A stretch of 19,988 nt of DNA from Acidobacteriota bacterium (GCA_013694845.1 JACDBQ010000774.1:1-19988); one strand, 5' to 3'. Counted from the stretch's first letter, positions 7,321-15,521 are shown. Notes: a model not told the origin generated them from the sequence alone. Numbers and translations: made by a program.

Positions 7321-8204
7321 CAACTACTGTCGCGGAACGAAGACGTCCATCGCCCAGCATTCGCCGCGCTGAACGCGTTCGCCGGCTGTCAACTTTAGCG
7401 GAGACGAGAACAACGAACAGCTCGTCACCACGGTGTGATACTCGCCGTTCTCACCGCAGGGGTCTACGCCGAGGCGAGAAGCTGGGCGGCGACGTTGAAT
7501 CGTTATGGTTATCGAGGGTCAGAGTAGCCGTGGCGATCTTGGGTGGCGCCGCGTTAGCGAAGAAGACTACGGCAACCTCCTCCTTCCCATCCCCGACCGC
7601 TCCGCCGCCGCAATGCTCGATAGGATCGATAGTGTATGTACGCGTCGCTACTACGTCGGTGATGGATCCCGAGTCGAGGAGCCGTCCCGACGTGGAGCGC
7701 GACGACGCCTTCCGGCGCCGCGGTGTGTCGACTCCCGCGATCACCTGCTCGTCCGGATACTCGGTCATGTTACCGATCGGCGTTCCCATAGCCTTCTACT
7801 CCGTGAGCAACGTGTTTCAGGAAGAGGCTCCCGGGCGCCACCGCAGTGGCAGCGTCCGGGATCAAGCAACCTACGAAACGGCATCAGTCGCTGCCGCCTC
7901 GTACTCGGCGTCCGCCTGGAGCACGAGATCTCGTATACCCTGCTGTGCGCTGGTGTCATCAATCGGCCGCCGAAGCGCGGAGTTGTGTCTGTCTGGCGGA
8001 GCCGGTCGGTAGGAACGTTGGGCGACGGTCGTGACGACTAACTCGCGTTCGTAGGACGTTTTACTGTCATCGGGTTACCACGTAGAATGAGCCGCCTTCC
8101 GGTGGATCACTGTCTGAGCGGCGTACTGGTCTAATTTCCGAGCGGGGTTTCCAGCACGGGGCGTGCAGAAGGCCTGCGTCAGGTCACGGTCGGGGGGTAG
8201 TCGC
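7321..8204. other. Unassigned interval with overlapping low-quality ORFs
   Basis: Long open frames overlap here on both strands: + frames at 7101-8012 and 7505-8041, and a minus frame at 7451-7789 starting MGTPIGNMTEYPDEQ. None resembles a family I know. The + frames are dominated by Arg, Ser and Ala, and one of them runs through the GNAT remnant in the wrong frame. The minus ORF has the most protein-like composition (DGKEEVAVVFF, TATLTLDNHND) but no convincing ribosome site. I treat the interval as decayed or non-coding. Confidence 0.45.
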
Positions 8205-9395
8205 ATGAAAACGTCCTGGGCGGTGATCCTGTGCAAGTTCACGGACGGCGACGACGAGCCGTTTTCGAAGACCTACTACCAGGACCTCTTCACGCCGAGC
8301 GAGTCGGGCTCGAACTGGGACATGATCCGCTACTTCCGCGACTACTCGCACGGAAGCCTGGACCTCACGGAGAGCAGGGTCTTCGGCTGGTATTCGCTCG
8401 ACAAGAGCGTCGCCGACTACAACGCGCTGGGCCAAAGCGCGCGCGACCACCTGGTCAACTGGGCGCGCGCCGCCGCCGCCGCGAATGGAGTCGACCTGAC
8501 CCCGTTCCACAGCACCGTCGTCTGCACGAACCGCTGGCACGACATCGGTGCGTCGCCGAGCTTGAGCGGCGTCATCGCACAAGGGCCGAACACCCCAATT
8601 CCGCGCCTGCTTTCACACGAGATGTGTCACGTGTACGGGCTCCAGCACTCGCGCATCCACGGCTCCGACATCGACTACATGGACCCCTGGGACACGATGA
8701 GCGCGGCAAGCGTCTACAGCGCTACCGATGGTCAATTCATGCTCATCGGCCCTGGTCTGAACGCGGCGAACATGCGGTCCCGCGACTGGCTCGACGAGAG
8801 CCGCGTCTGGAAACCCGACGGAGCGAGCAACCTGGACGAAACCTTCACGCTGCGCACGTTGGTGCGCCGCGATCTTCCCGGATTTCTCGCGGCGGAGATG
8901 CCGGGTCCCTACCTCGTCGAGTTTCGCGTGCGCGAAGGATGGGACGGCGCCATCCCGCGCGCGGCGGTGCTCATCCATCGCTTCGAAGGCGGGCACTCGT
9001 ATCTCATGCCCGGCAATCTCGGGAGTTCCGACCTGATCGCGGGGGACAGCTTCGGCGACGCCGAGCCCGACCCGCCCGTGGTGAACATCTTCACCGGCTT
9101 TCAGCGCCTCGACGTGCTTTCGATCGACGCCACGGCGAACGAGGCGACGCTGCGGTTCCGCAGGCGCCACGCGCATGAGATCCCTCAGGCGATCGATCCG
9201 ATGGCAGTCATCCTCTCGGGGCGTGCCTATCTCATCTGGCTCGAGCTGCACCACCCCCACGAGCCGAACGTGGCGGAGGTCCGAGCCGTTCTCCGGAAAA
9301 TGTCATCGGAGGAACGGCGTTCGACGCTCGAACGGGCGAAGGCATTCACGGCGTACGGGCGCGTGTTCGAGGAGGCGGCCGCCGAGCAACGGTAG
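8205..9395 (+). CDS. M6-like zinc metalloprotease without signal peptide
   Basis: I chose the ATG at 8205 (396 aa) because a G-rich ribosome site (8191-8197) precedes it; a GTG 14 codons upstream adds only an unfolded-looking basic stretch. The zinc motif HEMCHVYGLQH is at residues 138-148, with the three His ligands and Glu139 as catalytic base. PWDTMSA (161-167) supplies a Met-turn of the W-D-x-M type found in M6/immune-inhibitor-A-like peptidases. The N-terminus enters the catalytic fold at once (SWAVILCKFTDGDDEPF), with no signal peptide and no propeptide. After the protease core there is a beta-rich region (about 185-330) and a helical C-terminus. The protein either acts in the cytoplasm or leaves by a non-classical route. 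Substrate unknown. Confidence 0.75.
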   Translation: MKTSWAVILCKFTDGDDEPFSKTYYQDLFTPSESGSNWDMIRYFRDYSHGSLDLTESRVFGWYSLDKSVADYNALGQSARDHLVNWARAAAAANGVDLTPFHSTVVCTNRWHDIGASPSLSGVIAQGPNTPIPRLLSHEMCHVYGLQHSRIHGSDIDYMDPWDTMSAASVYSATDGQFMLIGPGLNAANMRSRDWLDESRVWKPDGASNLDETFTLRTLVRRDLPGFLAAEMPGPYLVEFRVREGWDGAIPRAAVLIHRFEGGHSYLMPGNLGSSDLIAGDSFGDAEPDPPVVNIFTGFQRLDVLSIDATANEATLRFRRRHAHEIPQAIDPMAVILSGRAYLIWLELHHPHEPNVAEVRAVLRKMSSEERRSTLERAKAFTAYGRVFEEAAAEQR

Positions 9396-9705
9396 CAGCC
9401 GGACGCGCGCCGCGTTCGGCCGGATCTCGACCCGCGTCGCGCTCCAGCTCGAGCCGGACCAGATCACGTTGTCCAGTGTCGGCTGCGCCATCTGGTGCCT
9501 TCCCTGGCTCGCAGCCCGCTCAAGAGGCGCCAAGTAGACCGACAGGCGTCTCGCCGGGAATCCGTTCCAGCGCGAATCGTTTCCGATCCAGCGGTTGATG
9601 CATGACTCGGAAGTCAGTCGAGCGAGATGATGTTGCGGTTGAACTCCCGGACCGTCCATCGAACCGGTCGTTCCAGCCCGGCATTGGAGGAATGACTCAA
9701 TCCAC
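9396..9705. other. Intergenic interval between convergent genes
   Basis: About 310 bases separate the stops of the metalloprotease (+) and the phosphoesterase (-). Minus-strand reading gives short peptides with some protein character, such as TVREFNRNIISLD ending in a stop near 9617 and HQPLDRKRFALERIPGETP ending near 9522, in different frames. These could be scraps of a decayed gene but I cannot name one. No clear terminator hairpin was found. Confidence 0.4.
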
Positions 9706-10635
9706 TCAGCGCCGAGCTGGTTCGTACGGCCTGCTGAAATGGGTATTCCACTCAACGAGGTCGAGGTTCAGCAGCCGGTGGGTGCCCGCCTTGGCGTCGA
9801 CTTCAACAATCAGGTAGGCGTCAGGGTCGTACCGGGTCGCAGCAATGACCAGATGGGCAGGACCGAACTCGCGCCCGACGTCGACCCAGCGGTGCCAGTG
9901 CCCGGAGATGACGCGTTGAACCGTTGCCGCGTGCCGCTTCAGAAGGGAATGCAGCCCCAGATCGCGGAATTCGGCCGGAACAATCGCGCTCAAGGGGTAG
10001 TGCACGAAGATAAAGGACGGCTTCCGTTCTGACAACTGCGCATCGAGCCATTCGAGCTGCGCTTCGCCCAAGCTGCCCCGTCCCTTTGCGTAATCCGCAT
10101 GACCGGCCTGCCACGTAGTCCCCAGAAAGTTGTTCAGGTGAATGAACTTCCAGCCTCGGTGGTCGACCGCGTAGTAGGGCCTCAGCCCCAGCTTCCGCCG
10201 GAACAGCTCGTGGGTGCCCTCGCGGGAGACCTTCGGCACGGCGTAGTCGTGGTTGCCCAATCCCACGTGGACCGGCACGCGAAATCCGTCGGTCAGCGTC
10301 CGTGCGTGATCGATACGCGTTTTGTGCTGGTAGAAAAAATCCAGATCAGCGGAGGGATAGTCGTGGACGCAATCGCCGACGAGAAAAAGCATCTCGAGCC
10401 CGGGGCTCAGCGCGTTGAGCCTGTCGCGCGCTGCGGTCAGGCGATCGGTGGTCTTGAAGATTGAGTCTGTGTCTTCCGCGTTTCCCTCAGGACCCCGGTA
10501 GAACTCATCGATGATGTGGGTGTCGGCGATGACGCCAAGATGAAAGGTCCTGCTGTCGTCACGGGCTTCGAGGAACGACGGCAGCGCGAGGAGCCCCGCC
10601 CCGGTCGTGTGCAGGAACTGACGTCGTGTCGGCAT
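9706..10635 (-). CDS. Tat-exported calcineurin-like metallophosphoesterase
   Basis: The 309-aa protein carries the complete metallophosphoesterase set: DTH at 38-40, GD at 87-88, GNHD at 127-130, H212 in FVHYPL, and GHWH at 245-248. These bind a di-metal centre and hydrolyse phosphate esters; the substrate cannot be read from the sequence. The N-terminus MPTRRQFLHTTGAGLLALPS has a twin-arginine RRQFL followed by a hydrophobic stretch, so a folded, metal-loaded protein is probably exported by Tat. An in-frame TAG 12 bases upstream of the ATG excludes a longer start. GGGAGG lies directly against the ATG, too close for a normal Shine-Dalgarno. It is alone on its strand, with no operon partner. 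Confidence 0.88.
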   Translation of the reverse strand: MPTRRQFLHTTGAGLLALPSFLEARDDSRTFHLGVIADTHIIDEFYRGPEGNAEDTDSIFKTTDRLTAARDRLNALSPGLEMLFLVGDCVHDYPSADLDFFYQHKTRIDHARTLTDGFRVPVHVGLGNHDYAVPKVSREGTHELFRRKLGLRPYYAVDHRGWKFIHLNNFLGTTWQAGHADYAKGRGSLGEAQLEWLDAQLSERKPSFIFVHYPLSAIVPAEFRDLGLHSLLKRHAATVQRVISGHWHRWVDVGREFGPAHLVIAATRYDPDAYLIVEVDAKAGTHRLLNLDLVEWNTHFSRPYEPARR

Positions 10636-10789
10636 CCTCCCATGCTATGCGCCCGCTGCGACTGCACCGTGACTGGCTTGAAAAAAGATTGCGAGCTGCG
10701 GAACAGCGACGACGCGGCCCGCGCGCCCCAGCGGGTCCGAAGGGCACGGGTCACCTGAAGGGTGCTTTCCGCTCGGTGCGTCGGGGACT

Positions 10790-11090
10790 TATGCAACTAC
10801 TAAAAACTGTTCGAGCTCTGCGGCAAGTGCCGACCCGCCACCGACGAGGGCTCTCGTGGGCGGCGGGACCGGCCGCATGCCTCCGGCGCGTCCGCCAACA
10901 CGCCTCGTATAGCTCGGGCGCGAAGAAGTTCATCTTCAACCCCTACGGACATGGATGGCACATCGATCGCCGTCGGTTTGACGAGCGACTAGCCAACGCT
11001 GCACAAGACGACGGCGTTCGCGTTGTCCCGGGCGCGCGAGTGACTCATGTAAGACGGCGAGATCGGCGGGTTGGAGTGTTGATTTCATCC
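10790..11090 (+). pseudogene. Fragment of an FAD-dependent oxidoreductase (LodB/halogenase-like)
   Basis: The segment 10926-11057 reads KKFIFNPYGHGWHIDRRRFD, then ERLANAAQDDGVRVVPGARVTHV. In flavin-dependent halogenase and LodB-like oxidoreductases a block of this form (NPYGHGWHLDR-RFD, then LL-AA---GV-V--GARV) lies in the middle of the protein, between the FAD-binding Rossmann motif and the substrate region. Neither the GxGxxG N-terminus nor the C-terminal half is present in any frame nearby, so this is an isolated internal fragment. Its neighbour is a catalase-family protein, which could have removed the peroxide such an enzyme makes; that link is speculative. Confidence 0.5.
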
Positions 11091-11279
11091 GTGCCGGTCA
11101 GGGTGGTGACGTTTAAGGCGACTTTGGCTGGCTGGAACGTCGGCGCGAACACGAACTACACTAGTGCGCGTCTCGACAAAATAATTTGGGCGACCGCAGA
11201 CTTTCCGCTAACCGCGCTGCAGCCGTCAGGAGCACAAACGACGTCGTACACCTCACTTTCCCATCACCGCTGTCTATGT

Positions 11280-11285
11280 AGGAGG
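11280..11285 (+). promoter_or_regulatory. Shine-Dalgarno of the catalase-family gene
   Basis: AGGAGG stands 5 bases before the ATG at 11291, a near-perfect site that fixes this start. Confidence 0.75.
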
Positions 11286-11290
11286 CGTCC

Positions 11291-12358
11291 ATGATCGAAC
11301 CCCTGACCCCTGTTATCGGCGTGGAAAGTGTGCCGGAAGGCGAGGCGGAGCAGATCGCCGAGATCGCGGAGTTAATGGTCAAACTCCTCGAGCAGCGTTA
11401 TCGCGATGGCAAACCATTCCTTCGGGGTGTCCATCCAAAAGCTCATGGTTGTGCCCGGGCGACCTTCACAGTGAACGCGGATATCCGTGACGAGTTGCGC
11501 GTCGGCGTGTTCGCAAGCCCTGGAGCCAGCTACGAAGCGGTCGTACGGTTCTCCAATGCCGCCGCACTGGTGGGCCCCGACATTCAGGACATGGTCAAGG
11601 ACGGCGTCAAAACACGGCAGAACGGCAGTCGCGGAATGGGACTGAAGGTCCAGGGGCTACCTTACGCGTCACTCGCAACCGACGAGCCTGGCACGCAGGA
11701 TTTTTTGATGGTGAACTTCCCTGTGTTTCCATTTGCCAACGTCTCCGACTACCTGGCGCTGACCAGGGCGCAGCTCACATTTGAGCCCGATAACGCGGGC
11801 GTGTTCTCGGCCTTCGGCGCGCAGTTGGCCAAAAACGGCGCGGCCGTTCGCGTCAAGAGAGCCCTCGAGATCAGCGCGGCCATCCAGCAGACCGCCACAA
11901 TAGACCCGTTGGCCACCGAATACTTCGGGGCGGCCCCCTTCTTATTCGGGCCGGACCGTGTGATGAAGTTCGCCGTACGTCCAACACCTCCTGCCGCGGA
12001 GACATCGCTTCCCGACTCCGTCGATGACCACTATCTGCGCGCCGCGCTGGCAAAGAGACTGCGTGAAGCCGACGTCGCGTTCGATTTCGCGGTTCAGGTT
12101 CGTGCGCCGTCACTGGAAGCCGAAGTTGAGGATGTCACGAAGGCCTGGGACAGTGTCGCCTACCAGTCTGTGGCAACGATTGCGATCCCGACGCAGGACA
12201 TCGACGCGCCTGACTTAGCGTCGCGTTGCGAATCTCTTTTCTTCACACCGTGGCACTCGTTGCCCGAGCACCGGCCGGTCGGCGGCATCAATCGGCTTCG
12301 GCTCGCAGTCTATCGGGCAAGCGTGGATCGACGACGCCGATTGCCCGAACTCCACTGA
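11291..12358 (+). CDS. Catalase-family (y4iL-like) heme protein
   Basis: The 355-aa protein follows the short, divergent catalase-like group. RGVHPKAHGCARATFTV (45-61) contains the distal-side His. VVRFSNA (84-90), GSRGMGLKVQG (112-122) and TQDFLMVNFPVF (135-146) are the conserved core, and YFGAAPFLFG followed by MKFAVRP mirrors the later catalase barrel. CESLFFTPWHSLPEHRPVGG and INRLRLAVY near the end hold the family's closing motif, with a Tyr that could be the proximal heme ligand. It is shorter than true catalases (about 480 aa or more) and lacks a signal peptide. Expected activity is peroxide or organic-peroxide handling with heme; related proteins often accompany lipoxygenases or peroxidases, but none is intact here. 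Confidence 0.85.
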   Translation: MIEPLTPVIGVESVPEGEAEQIAEIAELMVKLLEQRYRDGKPFLRGVHPKAHGCARATFTVNADIRDELRVGVFASPGASYEAVVRFSNAAALVGPDIQDMVKDGVKTRQNGSRGMGLKVQGLPYASLATDEPGTQDFLMVNFPVFPFANVSDYLALTRAQLTFEPDNAGVFSAFGAQLAKNGAAVRVKRALEISAAIQQTATIDPLATEYFGAAPFLFGPDRVMKFAVRPTPPAAETSLPDSVDDHYLRAALAKRLREADVAFDFAVQVRAPSLEAEVEDVTKAWDSVAYQSVATIAIPTQDIDAPDLASRCESLFFTPWHSLPEHRPVGGINRLRLAVYRASVDRRRRLPELH

Positions 12359-12392
12359 CGTGGGCGCAGGGAACCGCGAAGGCTGCACGCTC

Positions 12393-12701
12393 CGCGCGCG
12401 CAGCCAGATGAGCGCCAGGCCGCTTACAAGGTCCAGCAGGATCGACGCCACCGGATTGAACTCCGCAAGGCCTCCACCTCGAATTTCGGTCTCCACGATA
12501 TGAGCCATGATCTCGACGCCCGTCATCCGGCCGGCGGGTGTCCATCGGAGATCGCGTCCTTCTCGAAACGTGCCGCCGATCAGCGCGACCCGCCCGCGAA
12601 TTGGCTGCGCGTCGCCCCACCAGGATTTCTGCCAGTTAAGAAGCACCTGTCCGGCGGGAATGCGGGGCGTTGCATACGATCACCACGAGTGCGGGGAGCT
12701 C
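12393..12701 (-). pseudogene. CHASE2-domain sensor remnant
   Basis: Minus-strand reading from about 12666 gives RIPAGQVLLNWQKSWWGD, then IRGRVALIGGTFREGRDLRW, TPAGRMTGVEIMAHIVETEI and a hydrophobic span PVASILLDLVSGLALIWL. This is the C-terminal part of a CHASE2 domain (conserved L-x-G-K-V-LIG-T, D-x-TP-G-x-x-GVEIHAH) plus the first of the usual three TM helices. A short piece before it (ELPALVVIVCNAP) may be the preceding part in another frame. The N-terminal half, the remaining TMs and any kinase or cyclase module are absent; the remnant ends about 35 bases from the stop of the convergent catalase-family gene. Intact relatives are extracellular sensor domains of signalling proteins. Confidence 0.65.
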
Positions 12702-12703
12702 GC

Positions 12704-12856
12704 TTAGAACAACGTGGCTCGCGGAAGGTTTTTGGAGCCGCACTTCGAGCAGAAGATCGGCGCGGACGGCTCGGCCGCCAAGGCGTTTCCGCACGCCGCA
12801 CAGAATGCCGCCGCCTCTCCGTTCTCTTTGCCACAGGCGGAGCAGTACTTTGACAT
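12704..12856 (-). CDS. Small zinc-ribbon protein
   Basis: The 50-aa product is read from the ATG at 12856, which has GGAGGATCCG just upstream; a longer frame reaching 12928 starts with an unlikely Arg-rich stretch. It contains one full zinc ribbon, KYCSACGKENGEAAAFCAACG (four Cys in two CxxC knuckles), a short linker, and a second knuckle FCSKCG that lacks its partner pair before the stop. Proteins of this kind usually carry the ribbon at the N-terminus of a larger protein, or two full ribbons, so the C-terminus here may be lost. The CHASE2 remnant lies immediately downstream on the same strand. Role unknown; nucleic-acid or protein binding is typical for the fold. Confidence 0.6.
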   Translation of the reverse strand: MSKYCSACGKENGEAAAFCAACGNALAAEPSAPIFCSKCGSKNLPRATLF

Positions 12857-13268
12857 CGGATCCTCCGTGCATTTACCGCCGGCTGGCCGGCGATATCGCA
12901 ATGCGCAGGGACGCCGGCAACGTCGCAATCTGTGACCCCGGATCCCGGCGAAACGGCCGGATATTACCTCAACAGTCGTGCTCGGGATAAGAGAAACTCA
13001 GTCGATGAGTCGCGTCTGCCTATCGCGTGCACCGGGCACAGTCGTCAGAACCCTTGCGGCACTCCGGGAGACATCGGACCTAGCCCGCCGCCTCGAACGA
13101 GACTTGGAGCCTTACCTAAGAAATGGTCGGTTGCAGAAGCCGTGAAGACTTTCGTGTTGCCTACGACCAGATGAATCTGGCTGGTCGGTGACCTCGGCGC
13201 GGTGATGTGCTTGATGCCATGCGCAGGGTCGTACGGTCGACGACGCGCGGGCCGCATCGTCGACCCAA
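12857..13268. other. Intergenic interval, no recognised gene
   Basis: The 412 bases between the zinc-ribbon start and the ABM-protein stop hold no recognisable coding sequence on either strand. The only clear structure is the hairpin at 13235-13265. The few open frames are short and uninformative. Confidence 0.5.
13235..13265 (-). terminator. Strong hairpin 3' of the ABM-protein gene
   Basis: GGTCGACGA (13235-13243) and TCGTCGACC (13257-13265) form a perfect 9-bp stem, extended after one mismatch by 3 bp (13245-13247 with 13253-13255), leaving a 5-base loop. On the minus strand it begins 3 bases after the stop of the ABM gene. No T run follows, so it is a terminator-like or 3'-end-stabilising hairpin by position. 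Confidence 0.5.
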
Positions 13269-13604
13269 CTACAGCCCCCCACCAGGTGCCATTCTGGCCT
13301 CCACCACCTCACAGAGGATGGGATCGAAGGATGCCAGCGCTGCGGCCTTCTTCATATGAGGCGCCGCGCCCGGGTTCTGTTGCATCGCTTCGAAGTCCTC
13401 CTTGCTTTGCCATTGCGCATAATTGATCACCTTGGTGCCATCGAAGCTCCGGTGAATGTTTGCGGAGATGAAACCCGGCAAATGCCTCATCGTCTGTTCG
13501 GTTGCGTCGATCAACAGTTGAACCAGCTCCTGCTGGTTCTCGGCCTTGACAGTGAAGACGTTCACGAGGGTGAGCACTCGAGGGTCTTTCGCGATAGTAG
13601 TCAT
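13269..13604 (-). CDS. ABM-domain (quinol monooxygenase-like) protein
   Basis: The product is 111 aa if started at the second of two adjacent ATGs. AAGGAG lies 5 bases before that one and only 2 before the first (13607), so I chose 13604. The sequence is a single dimeric alpha/beta-barrel ABM domain: VLTLVNVFTVKAENQQELVQLL is the first strand and helix, LPGFISANIHRSFDGTKVINYAQWQSKEDF carries the typical pattern of a PGF turn, a central strand and Y-x-x-W, and DPILCEVVEA is the last strand. Such proteins are cofactor-free monooxygenases acting on quinols or polyketides, heme-degrading relatives, or uncharacterised. It stands alone, so the substrate is open. No signal peptide. Confidence 0.88.
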   Translation of the reverse strand: MTTIAKDPRVLTLVNVFTVKAENQQELVQLLIDATEQTMRHLPGFISANIHRSFDGTKVINYAQWQSKEDFEAMQQNPGAAPHMKKAAALASFDPILCEVVEARMAPGGGL

Positions 13605-13899
13605 CATGTCTCCTTATCGCATGGCTCAACGCGTCGCGCAATTCCGCATCCGATCGAAACCGCCGGTTGTGAGTCTTTTTCGCCGTGATCTCGATCGAAA
13701 TCTCCGTGATCGGGCCGCGTCATCGGTTGGAAAGGGTCGAGTAGGGTTTGAGGCGGCTCGCTGCGAGCTTTCGCAGCAGCAGGAATTGATCTGTTCGGTC
13801 AGCAACGTCGTCGCGAGCATGACCAATCACAAAGACGACGACGGTGCCGCATGCACCCGGTCGCTCGGCGAAGACACGCCTGGTGTAGTCTGAGCCAAC

Positions 13900-15333
13900 A
13901 TGTCACGAAGGGTCGTCACCGTCGTCTGTCTCGGGTTCATCGCCTCGGTCTCGGCCCAGGCGCAGGCGCCGGAACAGTCGTTGATGTGGCCGGCGTGGCG
14001 CGGGCCCCTCGGCACCGGAGAGGCGATCGCGGGCGACCCGCCGGTCGAGTGGAGCGAGACGACCAACGTCCGATGGAAGACCCCGATACCAGGTATGGGC
14101 GCTTCGACCCCAATCATCTGGGGCGAGACGATCTACCTGCAGACGGCGACACCGGTCGGCGACGACAAGTCCCCGCGACAGACCGACTTCGCCTTTCCGG
14201 AGCAGCGCGACGTGTATCACGGGCTGGCCTACTTCCGTGCCACCCGTGACTACGAGTTCGCGATGGTGGCGGTCGATCGTCAGAGCGGACGCCTGCTGTG
14301 GCGGAAGGTCCTGCGCGTCGAACAGCCATCCGAGGGCCGTCATCCCACGAATACCTTTGCGTCCGCCTCGCCGTCAACCGACGGCCAGCGCATCATCGCG
14401 TTCTTCGGATCACGCGGCCTCTACGGCCTCGACATGCGCGGCGAGGTGATCTGGGAACGGGATTTCGGCGAGATGACCACGAGGAACGGATGGGGCGAGG
14501 GCAGTTCGCCGACCCTGTTCCGGAATCGGGTGGTGGTGACCTGGGACCACGAGGGGGATTCGTTCATCGCAACGCTCGACGCGTCCACCGGCCGGGAGCT
14601 CTGGCGCCGTCCGCGCAACGAGCCCACGACCTGGGCCACCCCTCTTGTCGTGCCGGTCGGCGATCGCGTCCAGGTCATCACCAACGGCCAGCAGCACGTC
14701 CGGGGGTACGATCTCGAGAGCGGGGCAGAGATCTGGCACGGACCCGGGCTGACCTTCAACTCCATTCCGTCCCCGGTCCATGTCGACGGCATCGCATATC
14801 TGACGAGCGGATTTCAGGGCAACGTTCTACTGGCGGTCGATCTCTCCCGCGCGCGCGGCGACATCGAGCGTAGCGGCGCGCTGCTCTGGCGCCGCGATCG
14901 CGACACGCCGTACGTCGCCTCGCCGCTGCTGTATCGCGGATCGCTCTACGTCTTCAAGCACCTGCAGGGCCTGATGACCGCCATCGACGCCCGCACCGGC
15001 GCGGTGCTGTACGGTCCGGTGCGCATCCCCGAGATTCCCGACTTGTATGCGTCGCCAGTGGCCGCAGCCGGACGCGTCTACGTGGCGGGCCGCGACGGTC
15101 GAACTGTCGTCTTCCGGCACGGACCTGCGTTCAGCGTGGTAGCCGTCAACGAGCTCGACGATGGATTCGACGCGTCTCCGGCGGTCGTGGGGAATGAGAT
15201 TTACCTGCGGGGGCGAAAGGCGCTCTACTGCATCGCACGGCCGGGAGACGCGGCGGCCTGGCGCATGTTCCGGCAGCTTGGACCGATCGCTTCAGTCGGC
15301 GAACGCGAGCCAACCGGTGGAGGATCCAATTGA
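13900..15333 (+). CDS. Exported PQQ-type beta-propeller protein
   Basis: The 477-aa protein has a signal peptide of about 22 residues (start MSRRVVTVVCLGFIASVSAQAQA). WPAWRGPLGTG opens the mature domain, as in many secreted PQQ-like propeller proteins. Repeated blade motifs follow: a strand with A-S-P-x-x-x-G-x-x-Y or W, then A-x-D-x-x-(S/T)-G-x-x-(L/I)-W. Examples are STPIIWGETIYLQT, AVDRQSGRLLWRK, TLDASTGRELWRR, YDLESGAEIWHG, ASPLLYRGSLYVF, AIDARTGAVLY and ASPVAAAGRVYVAG, enough for about seven blades. The residues needed for PQQ-dependent alcohol dehydrogenase activity were not recognised, so a structural or BamB-like scaffold role is as likely as redox. TAGTCT stands 8 bases before the ATG and no Shine-Dalgarno is present, so a leaderless start is possible. 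Confidence 0.85.
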   Translation: MSRRVVTVVCLGFIASVSAQAQAPEQSLMWPAWRGPLGTGEAIAGDPPVEWSETTNVRWKTPIPGMGASTPIIWGETIYLQTATPVGDDKSPRQTDFAFPEQRDVYHGLAYFRATRDYEFAMVAVDRQSGRLLWRKVLRVEQPSEGRHPTNTFASASPSTDGQRIIAFFGSRGLYGLDMRGEVIWERDFGEMTTRNGWGEGSSPTLFRNRVVVTWDHEGDSFIATLDASTGRELWRRPRNEPTTWATPLVVPVGDRVQVITNGQQHVRGYDLESGAEIWHGPGLTFNSIPSPVHVDGIAYLTSGFQGNVLLAVDLSRARGDIERSGALLWRRDRDTPYVASPLLYRGSLYVFKHLQGLMTAIDARTGAVLYGPVRIPEIPDLYASPVAAAGRVYVAGRDGRTVVFRHGPAFSVVAVNELDDGFDASPAVVGNEIYLRGRKALYCIARPGDAAAWRMFRQLGPIASVGEREPTGGGSN

Positions 15334-15353
15334 AAACGATTCCGCCTCGACGC

Positions 15354-15394
15354 GCGAGTGACGCCTCGCTCAAACATGACAAGGCGACACTCGC
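15354..15394. repeat. Imperfect 12-bp inverted repeat, REP-like
   Basis: GCGAGTGACGCC (15354-15365) and GGCGACACTCGC (15383-15394) pair at 11 of 12 positions across a 17-base loop. AAAAAA follows on the + strand, which is wrong for a + terminator, and no minus gene ends here. A second small hairpin, TCAAGCG-GCT-CGCTTGA, lies at 15438-15454. Together they fill the gap between the propeller gene and the ATP-grasp cassette. A REP-type palindromic element is possible; other copies in the genome would show it. Confidence 0.4.
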
Positions 15395-15521
15395 AAAAAA
15401 CCAAGGCCGGGGACATTTCTAAAGAGTCTCGACACGCTCAAGCGGCTCGCTTGACGCGGCCGGATAGGCGGGTATAGGCTCGCGGCGCGATTCCGCGCAA
15501 CGCCCGGAAGAAGGTAGTTGG

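Larger units (their letters stand above)
10636..11290. other. Intergenic interval with an oxidoreductase-gene fragment
   Basis: This 655-base stretch lies between the divergent phosphoesterase and catalase-family genes. It holds a + strand fragment of an FAD-dependent oxidoreductase gene (about 10790-11090). The last 200 bases are less GC-rich and may contain the promoter of the catalase-family gene, but no convincing -35/-10 pair was seen. AGGAGG at 11280-11285 is the ribosome site of the next gene. Confidence 0.5.

Noticed and set aside
7101..8012. 303-aa + ORF
   Set aside because: It crosses the GNAT remnant in the wrong frame and is dominated by Arg, Ser and Ala with no recognisable domain.
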